Shown here one piece after another: positions 10,613-22,300 of a stretch of DNA of 64,000 nucleotides. Made by a program: the position numbers and the translations under genes. Position 1 is the stretch's first letter; each line of letters starts with the position of its first letter. Origin of the DNA: Rhea pennata (lineage: Eukaryota; Chordata; Aves; Rheiformes; Rheidae); NCBI RefSeq assembly GCF_028389875.1, contig NC_084665.1, forward strand, positions 123,708,602-123,772,601, read 5' to 3'. The notes below the pieces were generated by a model. It did no database searches. It saw nothing but the letters and a program-made list of their open reading frames with translations, and had not been told where the DNA came from.

Positions 10613-12039
10613 ACGCCAGCAAATATTTGTGAAACACAGGGACAACGCCATTCCTTCTAGCACCAATCCAGACTGAGAATCAACTCAGGGCTGTCACCTA
10701 CTGCTCCATTAGCTGGGGGGGCTGGAGTCTGCGTAAAAGGGTTTAAAGGACGACAGTCCATGGGGATGCTTGCATGATAGCACAAAGAGGAATTTGGGAA
10801 AGCTGGTTTTCTTTTCTTGGAAATAATAAACAAAACTACTTTAAAAGAATATTACTAAGGTTCCAGAATGAGAAAGTCAGGAAATGTCAGCATTAAATTC
10901 TTTCTCCACCTGCATTACAATACAGCACTATTGTTTAGATACTCCCTACTTCTATGGCTGAAGACATCAGGAGAGACGACGTGAACAAGACCAGGGAGAT
11001 CTGTCTGTTTTTCTGAGCAAACTGGATTTTATGCACGCTCCCGCCACAGAGAGCCTCATGACTCCACTGATATCTCTTTAGAGCATGTTTCCTACAGGTG
11101 GTCACTGACAGCACTTTCCTCCTTTTCTAGTGTGCAGGAAAGCCACTGGCCCTGGTTTGCATGTGTGCTGAACATTCACAGCCGCAGCAGAAGTTAACAG
11201 GAGCTCAGCTCCGAACGGAAGGAAAATACTCAGCAAAAAAAGCTTGCTGTGGGTGATACAAAAAGGTGCACTGAATTGCACCACACCTTGGAGCTTATGT
11301 CTCAGTACTCTGGTGAAACTGAGCTCTTTCGTTCTTGGGAATATTGCGCTTTCCAAGAAACTGCATACAAATGTCCTATGGCACAAATGTTAGAGCAAAG
11401 CCCATAAAGAAATTAAGAATTCTTTCTTCAGGGGAGAGTTTAATGCTCTGCAATAAGTAAGGCCTGGGGAAATGCAAAGCACAAGAAAAAACACAAAGAT
11501 TGAGGAGCTGCTTATTAAGTTAGCACTGTCCACCCTGTGCACTGAATGAGACAGGAATCCCATGGGAAAAGTATCATGTGATCCTGTAATTAAAGCCTGT
11601 AATATAATGCATAAGCAGAATGCAGCTGATTTAAAGTTGCACAGGCAATGTAAGTGCAGAGATTTCCCAATTTCTGTGCACTTAAGTTTTGCAATCTTAA
11701 GAATTCTTTGCAATGTGTTTGGATGGGGGGTAGTAATTATTTGTTAGAAGCAACTAGGTTTTCCCAAACACCCTTCTGTATCAGCAGCAAGTTTTATTTT
11801 GCTCTTCATTATGTACAGCCCCGCAGGAGTAACAGCATCGCTCAGGTAGCGCTTCTCACTCCCTATTTTGCTTTTGGGTTCACTGTGCTTCACTGGGATG
11901 CTTACGACTTTCTCTCCTGTGCAATGGGGTGTGTTAAAATGTCCTTTTCCTCCCTTTAACTCGCTGCATTCATTCAGCGAGAGAGAGGGAAAAAAAGTGT
12001 TTTACTTCGTTTTCCTTAATTTTTTTTTCCACCTCATCC

Positions 12040-12380
12040 CCTCCCCACGCACCAGCAAGCCGGGGCCCCTGGCAAACAATTGCGGCAGCAGAGGTGTGAA
12101 CTGGCCCCCCTCCTCTTTCCTTCGCCTCAACAAGGTGTTAACTTCAAGGCCTAGCTGGGACCATTTAAAAGGCCACGTTATTAAGCACAGCAGCCTCGCA
12201 AAACGCGCAGCAGCGGAGTGAAGGTGCGCTTCAGCCCCTCCCCAGCCGCCGCGCACACCGCGCAGAAGCCGACGGCGGCGCACCGCTCGGCCTGCCGCCC
12301 CCCTGCAACCTTAGCCCACGCGGTGAAACTGCCCGTTTGCGTGTTCCGGCACGGGGGCGACGGCACGCTGGCACCCCAAC
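12040..12380. promoter_or_regulatory. Intronic CpG island
   Basis: The core at 12185-12375 holds about 26 CpG by eye count in under 200 bases, far above the surrounding intron. It sits about 6.4 kb upstream of the last exon on the gene strand. It could be an alternative or antisense promoter, or an enhancer kept free of methylation. No exon with recognisable protein coding lies beside it. Confidence 0.6.
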
Positions 12381-13169
12381 TGCTCCAGGTTAATCCACCC
12401 ATAGATGTTTTCACTCAATTTGCGGTGCAGTGCTTAAGCCCTTTGCTGGGAGAAACACCCCGTAAATGACATAATTAGCATCGACCATTAAAGCACCACT
12501 CACGCAACGAAGGAGAGGGTCTCCCAGGCACGGCTATTATGTGGCTTAGTGGCAAAAATGGGATTTTTGCACTTTTGCAGCCTGGGATCCATCATTGCCC
12601 ACCCTGCTGCCTCAATAGGGCTTTTCTGCTGCGCAAAGTGCACGGGAGGAAGGCAATTTTCTTTAGGCACTTAACTCTTGCCAGATGATACTGCACATCA
12701 AACCACAGGTCACCATCGTCCACACCTCAAGAAGTAGCTTATTTTAAAATTAACAGCATGAATAAGGAGAAATTCCTCCCCCACACAGAAAACACAACAA
12801 CAAAACCCCTCTGAGATGGACTGCTGGATGCAGAAATGGAGCTATGACAAGCACCAACTGCCACCGTCTTCTTTGTAGAAGTTGCCTTCCGTGAAGCTTC
12901 ACATCTAGGGGAATCATAAACCTTTCTAACGAGAGCCACGGGAGGGGGATAAATTGCCAGGTTACAGAAACGCGCATTGGCTTGCAGTTGGGACCCACAA
13001 CTCATGGATGTCCATTCACCTAAGCGGTGGGACACCTTGGACTCCTTGATCTTTGCTATCTTATCTCATCAGCGTTAGTCTCCAGCTGGTGATTCAGGTG
13101 GGAAGGAACTGGTTTTATTTCAAAAGCCCCTGCTTGTTTAAAGTCTCAGGCTATCTACGCACTACAGTG

Positions 13170-13208
13170 GAAACAAAAAAAAAAAAAAAAAAAAAAAAAG
13201 AAAAAAGA
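13170..13208. repeat. Poly-A run
   Basis: Twenty-five A after a C, then AG-rich sequence. It lies between the two GC-rich parts of the intron. Confidence 0.8.
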
Positions 13209-14138
13209 AAAATGTTTCCTGGAAAATAAGGTCTAGCAATTCTGCAACACTGCACTGCACAAACGCGCACACAAACACATATCGCTCCCTGCTCGGTTTT
13301 GCACGTTTTTTTTACTGCCTGAATTTCAGTTGCTGATGTTTTTCACAAGCCCCAGACGACAAGCATCAGAAGGAACATTTGAGGCTTTTCTTGGATAGCA
13401 ACCTAAGCGGAGCTGTATACATCACGGAGGTGAAACCGCAGAGCTGAGATCGGCAATGAATGCACAGTGACGAGGAGCTTCACTGTACGAATCCAGTGAA
13501 CGGGGAGATAATATACATTGGGGCTAGCAGTCTACTTTATTCCTTTTTTTTTCTTTTGCAGAAAAATGTGCCTTAACTATCCAGTATAAATATTTGTTTC
13601 CAATGTTGTCATGAATTGTACTTTTCCACTGCATGCTAGCAACTCAGAAATACCATCCGGTCCTCGAGCAGGCGCAAAGAAACTACGTTTCGCAGCGGGA
13701 GGGGGGAGAAGAAAAGAAAAAAGCCCTTGCCGTGGCGAAGCCCTTGCGCCTTCGCCCCTTTGCAACTCTCATTCAGATACCGCACGTCGCCTCCCGAGGA
13801 GGAAAGGCAGAGGATCGCTCGGCGGTCTTGATTAAGAGCTTTTAAAGAAACTGGGAAGGAACGATATTCTTTGAAACTGGATCTACCGTCGGATGGGAGC
13901 CAGCGCGCAGGACACGGTGTCTTTCAGCGCGGGCCACACACGGTGCCACTGCAGTCATCTGACTTCTCTGTCACATCCTGAAGCCATTTCCAGCTCGTGT
14001 GCGAGTTTGTACTCCCATTTAGAAGAGGATGGGATATATTGGGAACACACATATGGAAACACTTTCGGGGAATCAGTTTCCATGAAATCCGTAATGAGCC
14101 AAGTGGCTTCAGATGTGGCAGCGTGCCTCAGATTAGCC

Positions 14139-14205
14139 AAAAAAAAAAAAAAAAAAAAGAAGAAAAAGAAAAAAAAAAAGGAGAGAAAAAGGAAAAAAAG
14201 GAGGA
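14139..14205. repeat. Poly-A/AG purine tract
   Basis: Twenty A followed by about 45 bases of only A and G. It accounts for a polylysine open frame that is not believed to be a gene. Confidence 0.85.
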
Positions 14206-14406
14206 CAAATCTACCTTTTCAGCCCTTACTTCGGTTTCCAAGGCGGGGGCATTTCAAAACCGCTAATGACTTAGGGCTACCAAAACGGGGAGGCACGAGG
14301 AGCAGAGGCGAGAAGAAGGCTCCCTCCTCCCCGGCTCCCCGCGGGAAGCCCCGGGCCGGCGGAGGCAGCAAGCGGCGGTGCCCAGCGCTCGGCCCGACTT
14401 GCCTGT

Positions 14407-14421
14407 CCCCCCCCCCCCCCC
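14407..14421. repeat. Poly-C run
   Basis: Fifteen consecutive C within the GC-rich cluster; the complement can form a G-quadruplex-like structure. Confidence 0.85.
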
Positions 14422-17400
14422 GCCGAAGGCAGGCTGGACACCGGGCTTCTCGGGCTGCCGCTTCGCCTCCGGCCCGCCGCTGGGAACCGACTCCAGACTT
14501 CGGCACCCAGGAGAAGGTCTCCGGCAGAGTTTTGCTTGGCTTCGCTTCCAAAGCGTCGTCTGTATATTTTAGAATATGGAGAGCTCGCCTTTGAGTCCAG
14601 CCCCTCTCTTAACAATAGACAAGAGCAGATTTCTCTGCGGAGCGGTTTAAACAAAAACAAACAGTTTTGGTTACCCGGGCCTTGTTCTCAAAAAGGGCTT
14701 TTTTTTCTCTCTCTTTTTTTCCCCCCTTTTTCTTTTTTTTTCCGGAGAAAGAGCAAAACCCTACAAATCGTGACGCTTCTGGCAAAAGCCAAAAATTCAC
14801 AAACGCAGACGGTATGATTTTTTTTTCCCTCTTCTGACGTGAAGCTAAACAACATCATCCCCAGAAGAAGAAAATGCCTCCTCCACCCCCATTTATAAAA
14901 GACTAAATCCCCCGATCTAAACGATTAAAAACACGCTCTTCTCCAAAATAACTGTTTTCTCTTCGACGCGCATTTCCCCCCTCGGTCTCTGTCTGCTTCC
15001 AACGCCGTTACGTTCTTTTATGCCCTTTTCCTGGGCAGGACGTGCCCTGTCTGCCGAGCACGAACACCTCGGTTGCCGAGAGCATCTGCTTGCTCGCAGA
15101 GCCCGGGCTACGCAGAAGACCACGGGGATGGTCGCACCAAAGCTGATCAGGGAGCTTAGCACTCGCTGAGCTTCTGGACACTGGAGAAACGACCGGGACA
15201 AGGCTAGGAAGGCAGTTCTGTCTCGATTTAAGAAAGAGGAGAGGTCCGAGATGCCCCTGAGCCGAACCGCTCCCCCAACAGCCTCAACATTGCAGGGCCC
15301 GTGTGCAGAGAGGCACTTTGAAGAGCTGTCTCCCCTTTAACATGCAGAGCGGCACCAGTGTAACAACCTTACGGGCTTTTCAAATATTCATCATCGATAT
15401 TCTGTTTGGTAAAAGCAGTGTAAATCCCCCCTTTGGATTTACGCACCCCTCTGGTGCCACAGGGTTCAAGCCCAAACCGGGTTTCTCGCTAAGCTAAGGC
15501 AAACTGCTGCAAGTTAAGTTTCAGCCCACTACGAACTCGTCCACGCGGCACTTCCATTCATAAGGTGAACGGCAGCTTACACGACCGCAACTTTGTACAC
15601 TCCTAAATAGATGTTTCTTCTCCATAATGTAAGCTCTGAATATGTTTTTTATCCTCCCAGGAACCTGGTGATGAGAAAGACACTGTTATTACAGACTTTG
15701 GTCTGTAATAGCTCACCTCACAAGCATGTTTTAGGTTATTTGCTACGTGAGACCTTATGCTACTGGTCTAGACTGCTTTATGTTACGCCACAAGCAGCTC
15801 CGATCACTATTGATGGTACAAAGATTAAAGGCAAAACTCGCCAAACATATCTTTGATACACTCTTCAGCAGATAGAGACAAACAAAAGGTGGAAATTGGA
15901 CAGAATAACAAGAACTTGGCTTAAAATAAACTTTCACATGCAGCCACAACATCTGAACTGAAAAGGAGCTGTACAAAGTCAGCCTGGACTATCATCTTCA
16001 GTTGTGTTCATCTGTGAGAGAAAGCCACAGCTAGAATTGTTTGCAACTTGAACGTCCCTCCAGTTCATCTGCACATCAGACTGGTGAGACACAGAACCTG
16101 GCCAAGCTGAGAAGCTGGGCACTGTGCTCAAACTCCATGGCAGCTGGAATAGTTTCTTACACGGGCAAGAAACCTTTCTTAAAAACAGCTCCAAACCAGT
16201 CTGGCCCACCTACGTTGGCCAGGCCAAACTAGAAATTGGTTGGGTTTGGATTATCCTTAAACCCAGCTTCCTATCTAATTTTGGAATCTAATACGATGGC
16301 TTCTAATTAGACTTTGGTAGTACTTAGATCCTCCCCTGCGCTCCTTTTCAACCATAAAAAATCATAGATTGGCTTCTAGCATGAATCAAAATGAAAACAA
16401 AAACAAACAAAAATCCCTTTAAAGAGAGATATTTGAGAGAGGAAGAGGGAAGAAAAGGGAAAGAGAGGTGCCTTTTTCCTATTGCCAGGATTCCTCTGTG
16501 GCTCCTCCAGACCTGCCAGTATCCACATCACAGTTCCCTAGGACTTCCTTCACGGGAGATGCTTCCCCAATGAGGCATTTCATCTCAGGCTTCTAGGTCA
16601 GCAGACCTCCTGCTGTTTTTGAGGCACTTGCTTCCTTTCCTATTCGGTAAACCAATCACCTTTGCAGAAGGGCTTATTTTCAGTCCTAGTCCCTAGTCCA
16701 AATCCCAAACTTTGCAAACTGTGCCCTAGATGCTATTTAAATGTTTATGCTCTTTCTCAAAAAGGTTTCTACTCTATACCTTTCCTGTGTCAATGCTGAT
16801 AAACTCTTTACAGCTCCAGGTCTATTCATCAGTCACAACCGCTCCTCAATGAACGCTCTCATTTTACAGCCAGTAGTCTAGTTCAGAAGCCCAGGGGTAT
16901 TTTAAATTATTCATAAATCTCCCATCACTTCTCAAGCATTTTTCTTCTATTTTTCTGTAATGCTAGTTTTGACATCCTTGGCTTTTAAGCTCATAAAAAA
17001 ACCCTTTCTTTTAACTTCAATAAAATTATCTATTTCAACCTTAACACAATTTTCTGGCTAGGATTTTTCCTTCTTTGGGACAAGGTTTTATTTTTGTTCT
17101 GAATGGCAGCAATACACATAACTAGTTGGCTACGCTTAACAGAAATAACCTACAGATATTTCATCCTGTTTCTGTACAGAAGGGCACAGATCATATATCT
17201 CATAGGACAGTCCCCATCTGTCCTATACAGCTATAATTCTATAAACTTAGATCCAGATATAAACCTCTGACTCTGAAAATCCCTAAAGCTTGGGGATATA
17301 CATTTTCTGGTTTTGTAGCCTACAGGAACTAAGCAACCACTTTTGGCTATTCTGAGAAGGTGAATCCTGTCCTGGATGGCCCCTTGGTCTAACTTGGTGG

Positions 17401-17751
17401 GGCTGATCTCAGGACCTTCTCTTATCCTTTCCGGTGAAGACGCTGACCTCAACCTAATTGGCTGATGCCAGCCTCTTCTTACAAGTTGAAATGAGCTGCT
17501 TTGTACTGTCTTCCATGCTGCCCCTCAAGCCTGGGAGGAGGTGAATATCTGCAGAGTATTTCATTATCCTCCTTCAAATCATACACTCAGATTCCTGCCT
17601 GACTGATGCTTACTAAAACCTGCCTGCGTAACTGCTGTCACGTTGACCAGAGGTCTCTGGCTCTCCTTGCGTTTCCTCAACTGCAGTCGATCAAATATCC
17701 TGTAACCTGCTTGTGTTGTATTTAGAGTGGAAACTCACAGTGTGTACTTAG

Positions 17752-17882
17752 AGTGGAGGGGACAGGGATGATCTCTTGCGTTGGGTTTTTTTTGCCCTGT
17801 TCTATAATTGCCTAGTGCCTAACACAATGGGACCATGGGCTGTGGCTCGTGCTTTCAGATGCCACCACAATACAAATGATGT
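17752..17882 (+). repeat. Ancient amniote L2/SINE-type 3' tail
   Basis: Contains GCCTAGTGCCTAACACAATG followed by a CCACAATACAAATGAT-like end. This matches the typical 3' tail of old amniote L2/MIR-related repeats (GCCTAGCACAATGGG, then TACAAATAATAAA). Orientation is plus. It is clearly diverged but readable along about 130 bases. Confidence 0.55.
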
Positions 17883-20800
17883 TAATGGCCACTGTATAAG
17901 GCATGGTTTGCTGTGATTCCAACTGAGGTCCGTTAGCTACTCACAAATGCAACTGTTGATTTGATCAGTAAACTGCACTGTCTGTAGCAGACAAACCCAG
18001 GTACTCCAGTAGCTGTTCAAAACCTCCTGCAAAGACTTGTCAAGATGTGCAATGCAAACTCACACATACAGAGCTGTAAGTATGGCCAATTCTTGGAAAT
18101 CCTCTCCTTTCAATCCCATGTTCAGCTTTCAGTACAAGGAGGAATACATGATATAATTTCAGTACAGAATTAAATAAAGCAAGCTGTGTTTTTACAAACA
18201 ATTATCACCCCAAAATTATGTAGCTTACACACCTGGTCCTGTACACAGTTTTTTTTCCCTTGGGCTGCTCCAAGCTGTCACCTGTGTTTTCAGAACAAGC
18301 TCAGCCTAATAATGTAAACTAAAAGAACACAGACATACCCGTAGCTGCAAGCTTCATAATATTCTGCCAATCCAAGACCAGCTGTTAGCGAACTAAATAA
18401 AGTACTTGTTTGGAAGAAGAGGTCATAAAACAGCACTGAAAACTACATATCAGACAGCGACAGCCCAGCTAAACAATAGTAATAATTGATGGAAACCATG
18501 CATGTGTCATCACCAACAACTTTGAGCTCATGTATGGACTGTTTTCATCTCGGCTAACTGAAAGAGGCATTGTAGGCTGCCAATCCAAGAGTACCACCTT
18601 ACTCTTCCCCTTGCTGAAGAAATGTGATGCCAACATGCAGAAGGATCAGTGAGATGCTTTACCATCATCACTTCCAGGAATGACTCGTCTTAACCACTCT
18701 AGACTTTTGTTCTCTGGTGGTGCTCCTCTTTTCTCAGCACAGTTGCTCCTCTTTTTTGCAGCAGCTCAAGTAGACATAGGCTTTCTGTGGCTATCTACAA
18801 TCAGTATTTCTATATTTTATGGCAAAATAAGATATTACAGAAAACATAAATGTCCACCACAGTATAAAAAGCCAAGCTACTCCTTCTTTGCCTGAACATA
18901 CGGATTGTCCCATCTATTTGACAGCCTGCTCCTGCTGTCCACCCCAGCAGTGGGATACGTGAGCTTTAACTCCCTGTAGCACTTGCAGGCATGACTGCTC
19001 TTTGGCTTCCTGTGTCTCTGCATCTGCAGCTGGCAGCAGGGTCTGCCTTCTCTGCAAGACTGTGAGCTCTAACCTTTGCCTCTGACACATGATGCTCTAA
19101 TTGCTGTTTGGGTGGTTAGAGAGACTTTTGAGAAAAACAGCCAGGAGGCTAGGAGATGACGTGGCCTGGACAGGGCTGACGAAGCAGCACACCAACTCCT
19201 CTCTTCCTCCATGAGTACCTTTAAAGTGTCACAAAAAGCTGTTTTACGTGCACGATCTTTTACCAAAGCCAAGTGTCTTCATGCACTGATGACACTGCCT
19301 GGTCTGAGCTTCAAGGGTTTAGCTTCAGCTCAGTTTCACCTCTTTTTGCAAATCTGCCTGAGGAACAGTTATGAAAGTGGAGATGAGTATCTGATACACA
19401 AAGAGGCCACAGGCTGAGCTCTGAGCTGTGGTTTTCTCTTTGCATTCAATGGAGCAAATGCTAGCTAAACCTGGAGGAAAAAGCTCCACTGACTACAGCT
19501 GCTTTTCTTTTAAAGGGAAAGCTAAAATAATGTATGAAAATTACAGGAGAATGCATACCCTGCTGTCCATGAACACTATTCTTGTATCTTTTTCTAAGGT
19601 AATGAGTGAGGTCTAACAGCAAGGCATTAAATTCATTTCACTTGTAAAAATGAGAGAGACTTTAAAACTGGGCTAATACATAGCAGGGAAATTCCTGAAG
19701 AAATTGCAGAAGCCCACAAAGCCAGGGCCAGTGAAAAATGCTTTCTCAATACATTTTTTCAGGTGGGTTGGAGAGGTAGCTTCACACTAATACTGCAACC
19801 AAAAATAACTCCTCCTCAGCTGATACTGCAGGACAGGTTTGCCTGACGAGGGCAAGAACTGTCACAAAACTTCCTCTATTTGATATACTGTAGTTGACCT
19901 AGAGCAAACCGAAATGACCAAAATATTTTTGTGCAGTCCCACTCCAGCCTCCTTACAAGATAAACTCATCTCTTCAGTTCTGCATCCCATAACATCTAGT
20001 TTCCAGAGACTTCTGCCATTTCCCGAAGAGCCACCACAAAAACCTACTTCCCTACATACCTCTTCTTGTATCTCAGTCACTGCCACAACAAAATTTAAGA
20101 GAAGCTACTCAAGGCACAGAACTCCAGAAACCACTCCCGCAATCTGGCAGACAAAGCTCATTCAGGTAACTGGAAACTAAAGCTAGATAAACTCAGATGA
20201 GTAATAAGATCCACATTTCCAAAGAGAGCTTAATTAACAACTGTAATCAAAAGTTGCAATGGATTTTGCTTCCCTAGAAATTCTTAAATGCAGACTGACT
20301 GACTTTTTGTGTTTTTTTTTCTCAAAGGTTATTCTCAAATTCAAATGACAGCTAATTTGGAGAAGTCTTACAGCTGGCTTACGGAGGAGATCAAAGTAGA
20401 TGATCACGTGAATTTCACTGTATTAATAATCTATGGATCTATATATCCGTGCAAAGCTCCTTAGATTAAATTAGTCTCCCCTGAGCTTTATCTACCAGGG
20501 TCCACTACAGCTAACATCCTTGCTCTCCCCAAAAGCTAGAGAGTTGAAGGACACAGTTGTGACTCAGCCCTCCTGGGGCTCTGAGCAGTCATGACTCCCG
20601 ATTCCCTCACCTCATGGCCACCCGGGGCTGGCATGCAGCATGGGGAATCTGAGCTTTCGAGTGGCTCCATGGCCCATGGGACAGCCCTAGCAGTGGGTGC
20701 TCACTGGGACGCCCGCACACCACGTTTATAGATCCTGTCCCAAGCTCAGGGCAGGCAGGTATTGCCTGTTTTGATCCCTTCCTGTGCACTTTTTGAGTCT

Positions 20801-22079
20801 GTCTGAAGGCAATACTAAAAGGTTTCCAAATTACCATCCCCAAATACCCTCCCTTTATGCATATGAAGTATTTCCTTCTGTCTTATTAAGATCCCTTACG
20901 ACCCACGTGAAGGTGTGCACCTTCGCTTTGTCTCATTTCATCTTCCTCTTCTTTCCGGCCTACATGCTCTTCTTTTGTATAGCCAGAGAGAGCCTGAACC
21001 ACTATTGCAGCTCTTTTCTATCACCAGTATCAGCCATGTCCTTTTCAATCTCACAGCTAAACAACTGACGTGACACCAGTTTCCTTCTACTGCTAAAACA
21101 CTTCCAAAAGGTGTTGTGAAGCTCTGTTAGGCTCTAATCCTACATTCTTGGTCTGCAGCTGGCCAAATTTTTGCATAGCCACAAACGGGAAGAAATTTCA
21201 CTGAAAGTCAAGGCAGCTACAGGTATTTCTCCAAGTAGTAGATTTTCCTCTTGTGTTGTTCCTTACTGTAAGGTTTACAAAATTGGGCCTTGTAAACTAT
21301 AAAACTTCTGGAGGGCTTAATATGTTTTTCTGCCTGTCCTGAATCAAACACTGTCACATACGAGAAGGACCGAACTGTCCACTTTCTGCGTTTTACAGAT
21401 TCACTTCATAAATGTAACTTTTGCAATTAACTGAACAAAATTCAGGGTAACAAAGACTCAAGACCAGACTGTTAAGGGCAGAGTAAGTGCTTCTGATCTT
21501 CTTTGTATCTGATGGCCTGCATGGAGCGGATCAAAGCTGCACATGCAGAGTTGGCCACCCTCCTTATACAGGCATTTGCCACTGCGTTGGTCACCCCTGC
21601 TGGCTCCATCCTGCAGCATTCTCTCAGCTGCGTGCAGAGCAGCCTTCTTGTTTCGCCAGCTTCACTGGAAGTTGGTGTCACTCAGGACCTTACAGGATCA
21701 TGCCTGAAGTTTGCAAGTGACTCTGAAGAAGAAAAAGCGCTCTACAAAATGTTAATGATCTGTTTGCTCCTAGCTGCAACAGATAGAGATGTTCTGGAGT
21801 TACCTAGGACAAGAAGAGATACTTTGGGTAGCCCTGGTAATTCTACAAAATATGGTGCTGGATGACAAAGGAAAGGGAGATATCACAAGGGTGCACAAAA
21901 GGATCTCAAAAATTAACCCTCTCTCTAGGTAGAAAAACAACGGAGATCCCACCAGGAGGCAGAAATCATCTTGCACAAAGACGAAACAAAGAAAGAGCTC
22001 AGTCCTGCAGCCTTCCTGCTAGGAGTTTATTGACCTTCTTGGGAGTGCATGTATAGGTAATGACTCAGGATCTAGCCCT

Positions 22080-22300
22080 TTGAAAGCCTGGAATCGAGGG
22101 CTCTGTTGCCCCATTAACAATTAGCATTCTGTTTACAAAACCCAGCCGAGTCAGTAAGAATAATCATTACAAAACATGCTCAGACTGTGATTCCGGTTTA
22201 AGTTAATATAATTTTAATGAGTTCTTCAGAAAAGGCCTGGCACTTATGGAAAATTTCCTTAATTAATATCAGACCCTAAATTAGTAATAAAAAAAGCTCG
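22080..22300. other. TAAT-rich candidate conserved non-coding element
   Basis: Complex, non-repetitive sequence with dense homeodomain-type TAAT/ATTA cores (ACAATTAGCAT, TTAATTAATATC, and others) inside the last intron. Conservation is a guess from composition; one genome cannot show it. Confidence 0.2.

Larger units (their letters stand above)
13600..15310. promoter_or_regulatory. CpG-rich intronic cluster
   Basis: CpG-rich patches at 13650-13830, 14275-14535 and 14960-15120 alternate with purine or pyrimidine tracts: an A/G tract at 14139-14205, a C run at 14407-14421 and T/C tracts at 14699-14745. Together with the island at 12.2 kb it forms an approximately 3-kb regulatory-looking domain inside the last intron. 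Long open frames across it are low-complexity artefacts. Confidence 0.5.

Noticed and set aside
13893..14594. 233-codon plus-strand open frame
   Set aside because: Contains a polylysine stretch from the A/G tract and CpG-rich translation; no domain and no conserved pattern.
15460..15485. GGTTCAAGCCCAAACC motif resembling a tRNA T-loop
   Set aside because: No cloverleaf can be built around it.
21503..21865. 120-codon plus-strand open frame
   Set aside because: Looks superficially protein-like, but no recognised domain or splice structure; likely chance.
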